From assembly GCA_934630485.1 (NCBI GenBank), contig CAKTWD010000018.1, positions 1 through 21,511 of the forward strand: a stretch of DNA of 21,511 nucleotides, read 5' to 3'. A program made the position numbers and the translations under genes. A model generated the notes under the pieces. That model was not told the origin of the DNA and searched no databases. It saw only the letters and a program-made list of their open reading frames with translations. Positions within the stretch are counted from its first letter, which is position 1; each line of letters opens with the position of its first letter. Origin of the DNA: an uncultured Eggerthellaceae bacterium (lineage in GTDB: Bacteria > Actinomycetota > Coriobacteriia > Coriobacteriales > Eggerthellaceae). Shown here one piece after another: positions 6,120-13,263 of the stretch.

Positions 6120-8855
6120 ATGACCGAAGAACGCCCGTACAGCGCCGAATCGCTGATTGTCGGCCCGCAAACCTACCGCTATTATCCCGTTTCGCAGGTG
6201 AAGGGTTCGAAGAGCCTCCCGTACTCGCTTACGGTTCTGCTTGAGAACGTGCTTCGTTGCGCCTGTTCCGCCGAAGAGGCACGCGTTCTTGCCGACCGCG
6301 TTGTCTCGGCGGGCTTGTCCGGCCAGGTGGGCAGCGAGGTTGAGTTCTCGCCGTCCCGCGTTTTGTTCCAAGACTTCACGGGTGTTCCCGTGTTCGTCGA
6401 TTTCGCGGTCATGCGCGAGGCATGCGCTGATTTAGGCGGCGATCCGGCCAGGATCAACCCGCAAATTCCATGCGATTTAATCATCGATCATTCCGTCATC
6501 GCCGATAAGTTCGGCTGCGCGTCGGCCTTGTCCGACAACATGGCGCTTGAATTCCAGCGCAACAACGAGCGCTACAGCTTCCTGAAGTGGGCACAGCGCT
6601 CTTTCGAGAACGTGCGCATCGTGCCGCCCGGAGTTGGCATCTGCCATCAGCTGAACATCGAGAAGTTCGCAAAGGTCGCCATGGTCCGTAACGCGGACGG
6701 TGCGGTTGTCGATGCTTCCGAAGCCGCCGAATGTCCGGTAGACGAGCAGGCAAACGGCGAGCTGGATAACCTTCCGCTTGCATACTTCGACACGTTGGTT
6801 GGTACCGATAGCCACACGCCCACGGCAAACGGCATCGGCGTTTTAGGTTGGGGCGTCGGCGGTATCGAAGCCGAGGCTGCGGCTTTGGGCCAGCCTATCA
6901 CCACGCTTGTCCCGAAGGTGATCGGCGTTCGTTTGGTAGGCGCGCTTCCCGAAGGAAGCGCCGCCATGGACGTCGCCCTTACTTTTGCGCAAACGCTTCG
7001 CGAGAAGGGCGCCGTCGGCTGTTTCGTCGAGTGCTTCGGCCCCGGTCTTGCCAGTTTGGGCGCCACGCAGCGTGCCTGCATCTCGAACATGACGCCAGAA
7101 TACGGAAGCACCTGCACGCTGTTCCCGGTTGACGATCAGACGCTTGACTACCTGCGCGTCACGGGGAGAAGCGCTCAACAAATCGCGCTGGTCGAGGCGT
7201 ACGCCAAGGCTCAGGGAACGTGGTACGACCCCGCTGCTGACGAGCGCACGTATGCCGACGTCATCGAGATCGACCTGTCTTCCATCAAGCCGTCCGTGTC
7301 GGGTCCGTCTCGTCCTCATGACCGTTTCGATCGCGCTGCCGCAAAGGCGCGCTTCCGTGCGATCTGCGCCGAGCGCGGCGTCGATCGCGACAAGGCGGTT
7401 GAGGTCGAGCTTGGCGGCGATAGCTACCAGTTGAAGAGCGGCGCCATCGCCATCGCGGCGGTGACCAGCTGCACCACGGCAACCGATCCGCGCATGATGT
7501 TGGCTTGCGGCCTGATCGCGCGCAACGCAGCGCGTGCAGGGTTGAAGCCCAAACCTTGGGTGAAGTGTGTGTATGCGCCGGGCAGTCATGCCATGCAACT
7601 TCTGATCGAGCGTGCGGGGCTGTCCGACGGCCTTCAGCAGCTGGGCTTCCACACGTGCGGTTTCGGTTGCATGAGCTGCATCGGCAACTCCGGCCCCATC
7701 ATCCCCGAGATGCACGAGGTTTGCGGCGACATCGAGCTGGCAAGCGTCCTTTCGGGCAACCGCAACTTCGAAGGCCGCATCTCGCCCGATGTTTCCCAGA
7801 ACTACTTGATGACGCCCGCGTCTGTTATCGCGTATTCCTTGGTTGGAACCATGGATGCCGATCTTGATTCGGATCCGATTGGCGAAGCTGCCGACGGCAC
7901 GCCGATCTACCTGAGCGATATCTGGCCGTCCGATTCCGAAATTGAAGATCTGATGGCGCGTTTCGTCGTCGACGACCTGTTCGACAAGGGGTCGGCGGGG
8001 ATGTTCGACGGCGACGCGTCATGGAACGCCCTTGATTCGGGGGAGGGAATGACGTTTAGCTGGGACGATGCGTCCACGTATGTGCGCCGCGCACCTTATT
8101 TCGATGGCATGGAGCGCGAGGTTGGCTCGCTTGATGCGATCGCCCCCGTTTCGGGTGCGCGCGTGTTGGCCAAGTTGGGCGACTTCATCACGACCGACCA
8201 TATTTCTCCCGCAGGTGCCATCGCGCTTGATTCTCCGGCGGCTGATTACCTGCGCGAACGTGGCGTCGCCGAGGCTGATTTCAACACGTACGGCGCGCGT
8301 CGCGGAAATCACGAGGTCATGATGCGCGGCACGTTCGCGAATGTTAAGCTTCGCAACCTGTTGGTGCAGGATAAGCAGGGCGGTTGGTCCTTCGACTTCT
8401 TGAAGGGCGGTGAGGACTCCCTGTTCGCTACGGCGATGGATTATCGACAGGCGGGCGTTGGAAGCATCGTTCTTGCGGGCAAGATGTACGGCAGTGGCTC
8501 GTCACGCGACTGGGCGGCAAAAGGCCCGGCTCTTTTGGGCGTGCGCGCGGTGATCGCTGAGAGCTTCGAGCGCATTCATCGCTCGAACCTTATCGGCATG
8601 GGAATCCTTCCTCTTCAATTTGAAGAAGGCCAGAACGCTGATGCCCTCGGCTTAGACGGCACCGAGGTGTTCGATGTTGCCCCGATCGACTTCAGTGCCG
8701 GCTTGCCCAACCCTGCAAAGGTTTCGGTGGCGGCGCGCAAGCAGGATGGTTCGACCGTCGGTTTCCAGGCGACGGTTCGTATCGATACCCCCACCGAAGG
8801 CGCGTATTACGCGAATGGCGGTATTTTGCAGTACGTCTTGCGTCAGCTTTCCTAA
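6120..8855 (+). CDS. acnA: Aconitate hydratase, AcnA/IRP type
   Basis: This 911-residue monomeric aconitase interconverts citrate and isocitrate with a 4Fe-4S cluster. The start ATG has AGGAGG four bases upstream. Family blocks in order are LIIDHSVIADKFG (120-132), FLKWAQRSFENVRIVPPGVG and ICHQLNIEKFAKV (to 186), GTDSHTPTANGIGVLGWGVG (228-247), AVTSCTTATDP (447-457, cluster Cys 451) and CGFGCMSCIGNSGP (513-526, cluster Cys 517 and 520). The swivel domain has GDFITTDHISPAGAI, then YGSGSSRDWAAKGP and SFERIHRSNLIGMGILPLQF. All three cluster cysteines are present. The cluster-loop SCTTATDP differs from the common SCTNTSNP, and HTPTANG from HTTMING, so this belongs to a divergent subgroup. It is monocistronic, with a dyad upstream and terminators on both sides. 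Confidence 0.95.
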   Translation: MTEERPYSAESLIVGPQTYRYYPVSQVKGSKSLPYSLTVLLENVLRCACSAEEARVLADRVVSAGLSGQVGSEVEFSPSRVLFQDFTGVPVFVDFAVMREACADLGGDPARINPQIPCDLIIDHSVIADKFGCASALSDNMALEFQRNNERYSFLKWAQRSFENVRIVPPGVGICHQLNIEKFAKVAMVRNADGAVVDASEAAECPVDEQANGELDNLPLAYFDTLVGTDSHTPTANGIGVLGWGVGGIEAEAAALGQPITTLVPKVIGVRLVGALPEGSAAMDVALTFAQTLREKGAVGCFVECFGPGLASLGATQRACISNMTPEYGSTCTLFPVDDQTLDYLRVTGRSAQQIALVEAYAKAQGTWYDPAADERTYADVIEIDLSSIKPSVSGPSRPHDRFDRAAAKARFRAICAERGVDRDKAVEVELGGDSYQLKSGAIAIAAVTSCTTATDPRMMLACGLIARNAARAGLKPKPWVKCVYAPGSHAMQLLIERAGLSDGLQQLGFHTCGFGCMSCIGNSGPIIPEMHEVCGDIELASVLSGNRNFEGRISPDVSQNYLMTPASVIAYSLVGTMDADLDSDPIGEAADGTPIYLSDIWPSDSEIEDLMARFVVDDLFDKGSAGMFDGDASWNALDSGEGMTFSWDDASTYVRRAPYFDGMEREVGSLDAIAPVSGARVLAKLGDFITTDHISPAGAIALDSPAADYLRERGVAEADFNTYGARRGNHEVMMRGTFANVKLRNLLVQDKQGGWSFDFLKGGEDSLFATAMDYRQAGVGSIVLAGKMYGSGSSRDWAAKGPALLGVRAVIAESFERIHRSNLIGMGILPLQFEEGQNADALGLDGTEVFDVAPIDFSAGLPNPAKVSVAARKQDGSTVGFQATVRIDTPTEGAYYANGGILQYVLRQLS

Positions 8856-8883
8856 ACCACGTCATTCGCCTTCTTGTTTCTTG

Positions 8884-8917
8884 CCCCGCATGTGCACCTT
8901 TGCTCATGCGGGGTTTT
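8884..8917 (+). terminator. Intrinsic terminator after acnA
   Basis: A perfect 9-bp GC-rich stem, CCCCGCATG (8884-8892) with CATGCGGGG (8905-8913), has a 12-base loop and is followed by TTTTCGTTT. Confidence 0.88.
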
Positions 8918-9043
8918 CGTTTGCTCCTATGGTTATTCAACAGGAAGCCTTCAATCGCGGCGCGACGGCTGGAAGCCAAAGTCGCGTATGTTATGGTTTA
9001 CGATGAATGTTTGCAATTCGAGCGCTATTTGGAAGGATGCCTT

Positions 9044-11047
9044 ATGGCTCAATCAGGATTCGAGTCCCTGCTTGACGCACTGCGTCAGTCGGGGGTCGAT
9101 GTGAACGGTGTGGGCGGCTCTCAACCGCAAGAGGCCGAAGCCACCGTGGTCGACGACGCGTCGTCGACGAACAACCGCGCGGGTTCGCGCGGCGCATCGA
9201 ACGGCGGCGGGCAGAGGCCCCCGCAAAACCCGCTTCATGTCGATTTCGGCGAACTCGGCGACAAGATCAGCGGCTGGACGCGCAAGACCATCATCACCGC
9301 TGTCATCATCTTCGTCCTGGTGCTCCTTGCCGCATACTGGTGGTTCCATCCGCCTATCAGCATCAACAGCGTCGACACCTGGATGTTCGTCGGCGTGTTC
9401 GTTTTGCTGCCCATCTTCCTGTTCGCAAAGGCGCGTTCACGTACGTATGAAACGGGCAATTCGAAGACCGATCCCAATCCGGGCAAGGCGAAAAGCTTCA
9501 AGGTTCTGTCTTTCGTCCCGATTGCCGTCATCGTTCTTGGCCTGCTTGGCGCTCTGCTGTCGTTCGATTTCTTCCCCGGTAATGCCCAGAAATACGCGAA
9601 TGTCCTGCAGACTGAGCAGTTGAAGTTCACCGATGACATTCAGGAAGTCGACTACTCGCAGATCCCTGTCATCGACCACGACTCCGCCGAGCTTTTGGGC
9701 AACCGTGAGATGGGATCGATCCCCGAGTACGTTTCCCAGTTCGAGATTTCTGACCTGTACAGCCAGATCAATTACCAGGGCACACCTGTTCGCGTAAGCC
9801 CTCTTGGGTATGCCGACCTGTTCAAGTGGCTGATGAACCGCGAGAACGGCATCCCGGCATACGCGCTGGTCGACATGACCACGCAGGATGCTCAGATCGT
9901 CACCATGGACGAGGGCATGAAGTACACAGCCTCCGAGCCGCTGGCGCGCAACATTGACCGTTACGTTCAGCTGAAGCACCCGTTCTACATCTTCGACGAG
10001 AAGTCTTTCGAGATCGATGAGGACGGTCAGCCGTGGTGGATCTGCCCGGTGCGTTCGTACACCATCGGATTGTTCGGTGGCGAAACCATCAGCCGTGTCG
10101 TTCTGTGCAATGCCGTTACGGGCGAGTGCCAGGATCTTGCCATCGATGAGGTTCCGCAGTGGGTTGACCGTGCGTATCCTGCCAGCCTGCTTATCAAGCA
10201 GTACAACTGGAGCGGTAAATACAACAACGGTTGGTTCAATTCGTGGCTTGGCCAGTCCGGTGTTTTCCAGACCACGCCCGGCACCAACGGCGAGCAGGGC
10301 TACAACTATATCGCCAAAGACGACGACGTGTGGGTGTACACCGGTGTCACGTCCGCCACGTCCGATAGCTCCATTATCGGCTTCGTGCTGATCAACCAGC
10401 GCACCGCCGAGTCTCATTACTACTCGATCTCGGGTGCAACCGAGGATTCGGCGATGCAGTCGGCAGAGGGCCAGGTTCAGAACCTGCGCTACACCGCCAC
10501 GTTCCCGATCCTCATCAACGTTGCCAACCAGCCTACGTACTTCATGGCGTTGAAGGATGCGGCTGGCTTGGTCAAGCAGTTCGCCATGATCGATATCCAG
10601 CGATATCAGAACGTTGCCGTTGGCGACACGGTTGCTTCGTGTCAGAAGTCCTACGAGGCGCTGCTTGCCACGAACGGCGTTTTGACCGGCGGCGATACCG
10701 CCAATATCACCGACTTGGCGTCGGCGACCGGCTCTATCAGGACCTTCGCTCAGGGTGTGATTGAGGGCAACTCGCACTTCTATGTCACCCTTGACGGTGA
10801 TAAGCGCATTTACGACTTCGCGCTGCCCGGTCTGGTTGAGATTGCTGCGTATGGCGTAGGCGATACCATCAGCTTCACGTACATCGACAGCGATCCGACG
10901 TGCCCGGTCCAAAGCATCGAGGGTGCCGGCAGCTCCAAAACTTCCTCTGCAGATTCCGCCGCTGGCGGGGCAGGGGGGTCTGCGGCCGACTCTGCGGGTG
11001 CTTCTAGCGCCGTTTCAGCTGGGTCGACCGAGAAGGCTGCTGCCTAA
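9044..11047 (+). CDS. Large membrane-anchored protein with extracytoplasmic domain, function unknown
   Basis: This protein has 667 residues from ATG 9044, chosen because GGAAGG (9031-9036) lies seven bases upstream. Open sequence further upstream crosses the acnA terminator. Residues 1-80 are polar, with a Gly/Arg/Pro-rich stretch at 45-63. Three TM helices follow at about 82-101, 111-130 and 157-178. A domain of about 450 residues (180-626) comes next, with conserved-looking blocks such as IPVIDHDSAELLGN (207-220), RVSPLGYADLFKWLMN (250-265) and HPFYIFDEKSFEIDEDGQPWW. An Ala/Ser/Gly tail (627-667) ends it. The domain is rich in Trp/Tyr and beta-prone segments. I do not recognise a named family, although similar long membrane proteins with the 'IPVID...LG' pattern exist in Firmicutes and Actinobacteria. 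It is a single gene with its own terminator. Confidence 0.85.
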   Translation: MAQSGFESLLDALRQSGVDVNGVGGSQPQEAEATVVDDASSTNNRAGSRGASNGGGQRPPQNPLHVDFGELGDKISGWTRKTIITAVIIFVLVLLAAYWWFHPPISINSVDTWMFVGVFVLLPIFLFAKARSRTYETGNSKTDPNPGKAKSFKVLSFVPIAVIVLGLLGALLSFDFFPGNAQKYANVLQTEQLKFTDDIQEVDYSQIPVIDHDSAELLGNREMGSIPEYVSQFEISDLYSQINYQGTPVRVSPLGYADLFKWLMNRENGIPAYALVDMTTQDAQIVTMDEGMKYTASEPLARNIDRYVQLKHPFYIFDEKSFEIDEDGQPWWICPVRSYTIGLFGGETISRVVLCNAVTGECQDLAIDEVPQWVDRAYPASLLIKQYNWSGKYNNGWFNSWLGQSGVFQTTPGTNGEQGYNYIAKDDDVWVYTGVTSATSDSSIIGFVLINQRTAESHYYSISGATEDSAMQSAEGQVQNLRYTATFPILINVANQPTYFMALKDAAGLVKQFAMIDIQRYQNVAVGDTVASCQKSYEALLATNGVLTGGDTANITDLASATGSIRTFAQGVIEGNSHFYVTLDGDKRIYDFALPGLVEIAAYGVGDTISFTYIDSDPTCPVQSIEGAGSSKTSSADSAAGGAGGSAADSAGASSAVSAGSTEKAAA

Positions 11048-11071
11048 TTGCGACGCTTTCGTTTGCCTGAT

Positions 11072-11106
11072 AAGCGCCTCGTCTTCGAACGGGGCGCTTT
11101 TCTTTT
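11072..11106 (+). terminator. Intrinsic terminator after the large membrane protein
   Basis: An 11-bp stem, AAGCGCCTCGT (11072-11082) with ACGGGGCGCTT (11089-11099), contains one G-U pair. The loop is CTTCGA and the 3' side continues as TTTTCTTTT. Confidence 0.9.
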
Positions 11107-11210
11107 GTCGAACCTCGCTAATAGGTGAGGTTCCATTTTGAACGGGCCGAATGAGCGGCTTTCCTCTGGCGTGATTTGAGAATCTCCCCTTGCGAAGATG
11201 GTTTTTGATG

Positions 11211-11243
11211 TGTAATGTGAACTTATTGTGTTGGGAGCGTGTC
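11211..11243 (+). promoter_or_regulatory. Permease leader block, copy 1 (likely promoter/operator)
   Basis: The 11048-11362 gap holds no gene. After the terminator this 33-base block matches one at 13105-13137 at 26 of 33 positions. The shared parts are TGTAA, GTGA, CTT, TTGTGTTG and GTGTC in the same order and spacing. It begins 152 bases before the permease ATG (159 in copy 2). TGTAAT could be a -10, but no convincing -35 is visible. Confidence 0.55.
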
Positions 11244-11362
11244 CGAAACATGAAGGCGCTGCGTTTGCAGGAGGCGCCGCCGGGTAGGAGCGGTGGACGC
11301 GCGACCAACGTCGTTGACTTGCGGCTTAGGCTGTTGCCGCAGGTCCGATGGAAGGGAGAGAC

Positions 11363-12850
11363 ATGGCAGAAACAGTTAAGAAGGAGAAGAAGGACCTTTA
11401 CTGGGTCCACGTCGTCATTGGCTTCGTGATCTTGATCCTCTTCTCGTGGGTGCTTCCCGCACCCGACCCCATCACGCCTCTTGGCATGAAGGTCATCGGC
11501 GCCTTCTTGATGATGGTTTACACTTGGTCGACGGTCGGAACCTTGTGGCCGTCGCTTCTGGGCCTGTTCTTCGTCGGCATCTCGGGGATCGGCGGCGACG
11601 CCGGCTTCAACGGGGTGTGGATGAAGGCCGTCGGCAACTACACCGTATTACTGGTTCTGTTCGGCATGATCCTGTTCGGCGCCGTCGACTCTGTCGGTGA
11701 CACGCTGTACATCACGAAATGGATCCTGACGCGCAAGATCTTTGCCGGTCGTCCGCTGGTGTTCATGGCTTTGTTCTATCTGTGCTGCAGTATTCTTGCC
11801 GGCCTGATCAGCCCGATCACTGGTTTGATCATCCTATGGCCTATTTCGCTGCGCATTGCCGAGACCATGAACCTCACGCGTGAGGACGCGGCCTGGAAGT
11901 ACTTCTTCGTCGGCATGTTCCTGACCATGACCTTGGCTCAGCCGCTGCTGCCCTTCAAGGGCGCGGCTCTGATCCCGGTTGCCGCATTCCAAACCATGAC
12001 CAGCGCGCAGATGCCCATCTTGGCCCACATGCTGGTGGACGTCATCATGACCTTCCTGATCATGGGCATCTACCTGCTTCTGGTTAAGCTTCTGCGCGTC
12101 GATCTTTCCAAGATGAAGGCCGTCACTCCGGAGATGATCGAGAAACAGATGCCGCTTCCCCCGATGGACCTTCGTCAGAAGGCGTTCCTGTGGATGATCC
12201 CCATCTACATCTTGGCCCTTGTCCTTCCGTCCTTCCTCCCGAAGGACAACCCGGTCGTCGCCTTCATGAACACCATGGGCGTTCTGGGAACCACCGTCGC
12301 GATCTTCGTGTTCTTCCTGGTTGCCCGCTTCAACGGCGAGCCGATGCTGGACATGAAGGAAGTTGCTTACAAGCAGTTCAACTGGGGCATCTTCTTCATG
12401 ATCGCTGCCGCTGTCTTCACTGCTAACCAGCTGTCGAACAGCGCCACGGGCGTTTCCGCCTTCTTGGTTCAGGTGCTTAACCCCATTCTTGGCGGTCAGT
12501 CAGAGATGGGCTTCATCGCCATCATGTTCACGGTGGCCCTGATCATCACCAACTTCGCGAACAACGCCGCAATGGCCGTCGTTCTGCTGCCGGTTGTCAT
12601 CTCGTTCTCGGATCAACTGGGTATTGCCGCCATGCCGGTTGCCATGGGCGTTATCATGATGGTCTTCGTCGCCATGCTGACCCCCGCCGCTTCTCCGCAT
12701 GCAGGCATGATGTGGGGCCGCAAGGACATCTACACTGCGGGCGATATCATGTCCATTGGCTTGCCGATGTGCATTATCACGCTGGTGATGTACATCCTCG
12801 TCGGCTACCCGCTGGCAAAGGTGCTCTGCGCGGCTTTTGGCGCCATCTAA
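11363..12850 (+). CDS. DASS/SLC13-type carboxylate permease, copy 1
   Basis: This 495-residue polytopic membrane protein resembles divalent-anion:Na+ symporters (DASS/SLC13), which import C4 or C6 carboxylates. ATG 11363 is preferred over the in-frame ATG at 11348: AGGGAG lies just upstream of 11363, and the resulting N-terminus (MAETVKKEKKDLYW) matches that of copy 2. About a dozen hydrophobic helices form two related halves. Marks are LPAPDPITPLGMKVIGAF (31-48), SPITGLIILWP (150-160) in the first hairpin, NFANNAAMAVVLLPVV (397-412) in the second and LTPAASPHAGMMWG (439-452). The Ser-Asn-Thr motifs typical of the best-studied members are replaced (SPITG, NFANNAA), so substrate and ion cannot be named. 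It has its own leader and terminator and a close paralogue 413 bases downstream. Confidence 0.85.
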   Translation: MAETVKKEKKDLYWVHVVIGFVILILFSWVLPAPDPITPLGMKVIGAFLMMVYTWSTVGTLWPSLLGLFFVGISGIGGDAGFNGVWMKAVGNYTVLLVLFGMILFGAVDSVGDTLYITKWILTRKIFAGRPLVFMALFYLCCSILAGLISPITGLIILWPISLRIAETMNLTREDAAWKYFFVGMFLTMTLAQPLLPFKGAALIPVAAFQTMTSAQMPILAHMLVDVIMTFLIMGIYLLLVKLLRVDLSKMKAVTPEMIEKQMPLPPMDLRQKAFLWMIPIYILALVLPSFLPKDNPVVAFMNTMGVLGTTVAIFVFFLVARFNGEPMLDMKEVAYKQFNWGIFFMIAAAVFTANQLSNSATGVSAFLVQVLNPILGGQSEMGFIAIMFTVALIITNFANNAAMAVVLLPVVISFSDQLGIAAMPVAMGVIMMVFVAMLTPAASPHAGMMWGRKDIYTAGDIMSIGLPMCIITLVMYILVGYPLAKVLCAAFGAI

Positions 12851-12904
12851 TCGGATTTACCGATTGCATCGAAGGTTCTTATCCTGCAAGGGCTTTCGCT
12901 GATG

Positions 12905-12944
12905 AAAAGGCTTTGGGTTTCGCGCCCAAAGCCTTTTCTATTTG
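12905..12944 (+). terminator. Intrinsic terminator after permease copy 1
   Basis: A perfect 13-bp stem, AAAAGGCTTTGGG (12905-12917) with CCCAAAGCCTTTT (12925-12937), has a 7-base loop and is followed by CTATTTG. The A and T ends on both arms mean it could work in either direction. Confidence 0.9.
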
Positions 12945-13104
12945 GGAAAACGTCGATGGAGTGGAGTCTCACTGCGTGCGAAGAGGACGGCTTTTGTCGT
13001 TGAAATGCCGAATTTTGAACAACTTCGACGTGCATATATCGGTTTTAACTATCGTCTAGGCCGTTACTCATAAGCCATTCTTATAACCGACTTTTCCGAA
13101 GTGC
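12945..13104. other. Gene-free spacer between the two permease units
   Basis: I see no credible gene here. The stretch is more AT-rich than its surroundings (for example TGCATATATCGG) and lies between the copy 1 terminator and the copy 2 leader block. It may carry upstream promoter elements, but no clear -35/-10 pair stands out. Confidence 0.5.
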
Positions 13105-13137
13105 TGTAAAGTGATCTTGTTGTGTTGAGTAAGTGTC
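13105..13137 (+). promoter_or_regulatory. Permease leader block, copy 2 (likely promoter/operator)
   Basis: This is the counterpart of 11211-11243 (26 of 33 identical), 159 bases before the copy 2 ATG. Here the TGTAAA is preceded by TGC, giving an extended -10 look. Just downstream, at 13146-13160, is a dyad absent from copy 1: GAAGAGA, G, TCTCTTC. Confidence 0.55.
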
Positions 13138-13263
13138 TACGGTTTGAAGAGAGTCTCTTCGTTATGTAGGGAGCGAAGGGAAGTAGGAAAGGCAGACGCT
13201 TGCCCAACGTGTTTCCTCTGCGATGCGGTTCCTTGGCATCACGGACGTGAGGAAGGGAGAAAA

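Noticed and set aside
9437..10912. A 491-codon minus-strand open frame opposite the large membrane protein
   Set aside because: It shows shadow composition (Arg/Val/Asp-rich) with no ribosome binding site and no recognisable domain. The sense frame has a proper start, TM helices and a terminator.
11111..11132. Inverted repeat AACCTC...GAGGTT after the large membrane protein
   Set aside because: The 6-bp arms lie just behind a strong terminator, with no T-run. Too short to call.
13146..13160. Dyad GAAGAGA-G-TCTCTTC in the second permease leader
   Set aside because: Real as a sequence feature, but it is not present in the otherwise similar first leader and the 1-base spacer makes an RNA hairpin weak. 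Noted only in the leader entry.
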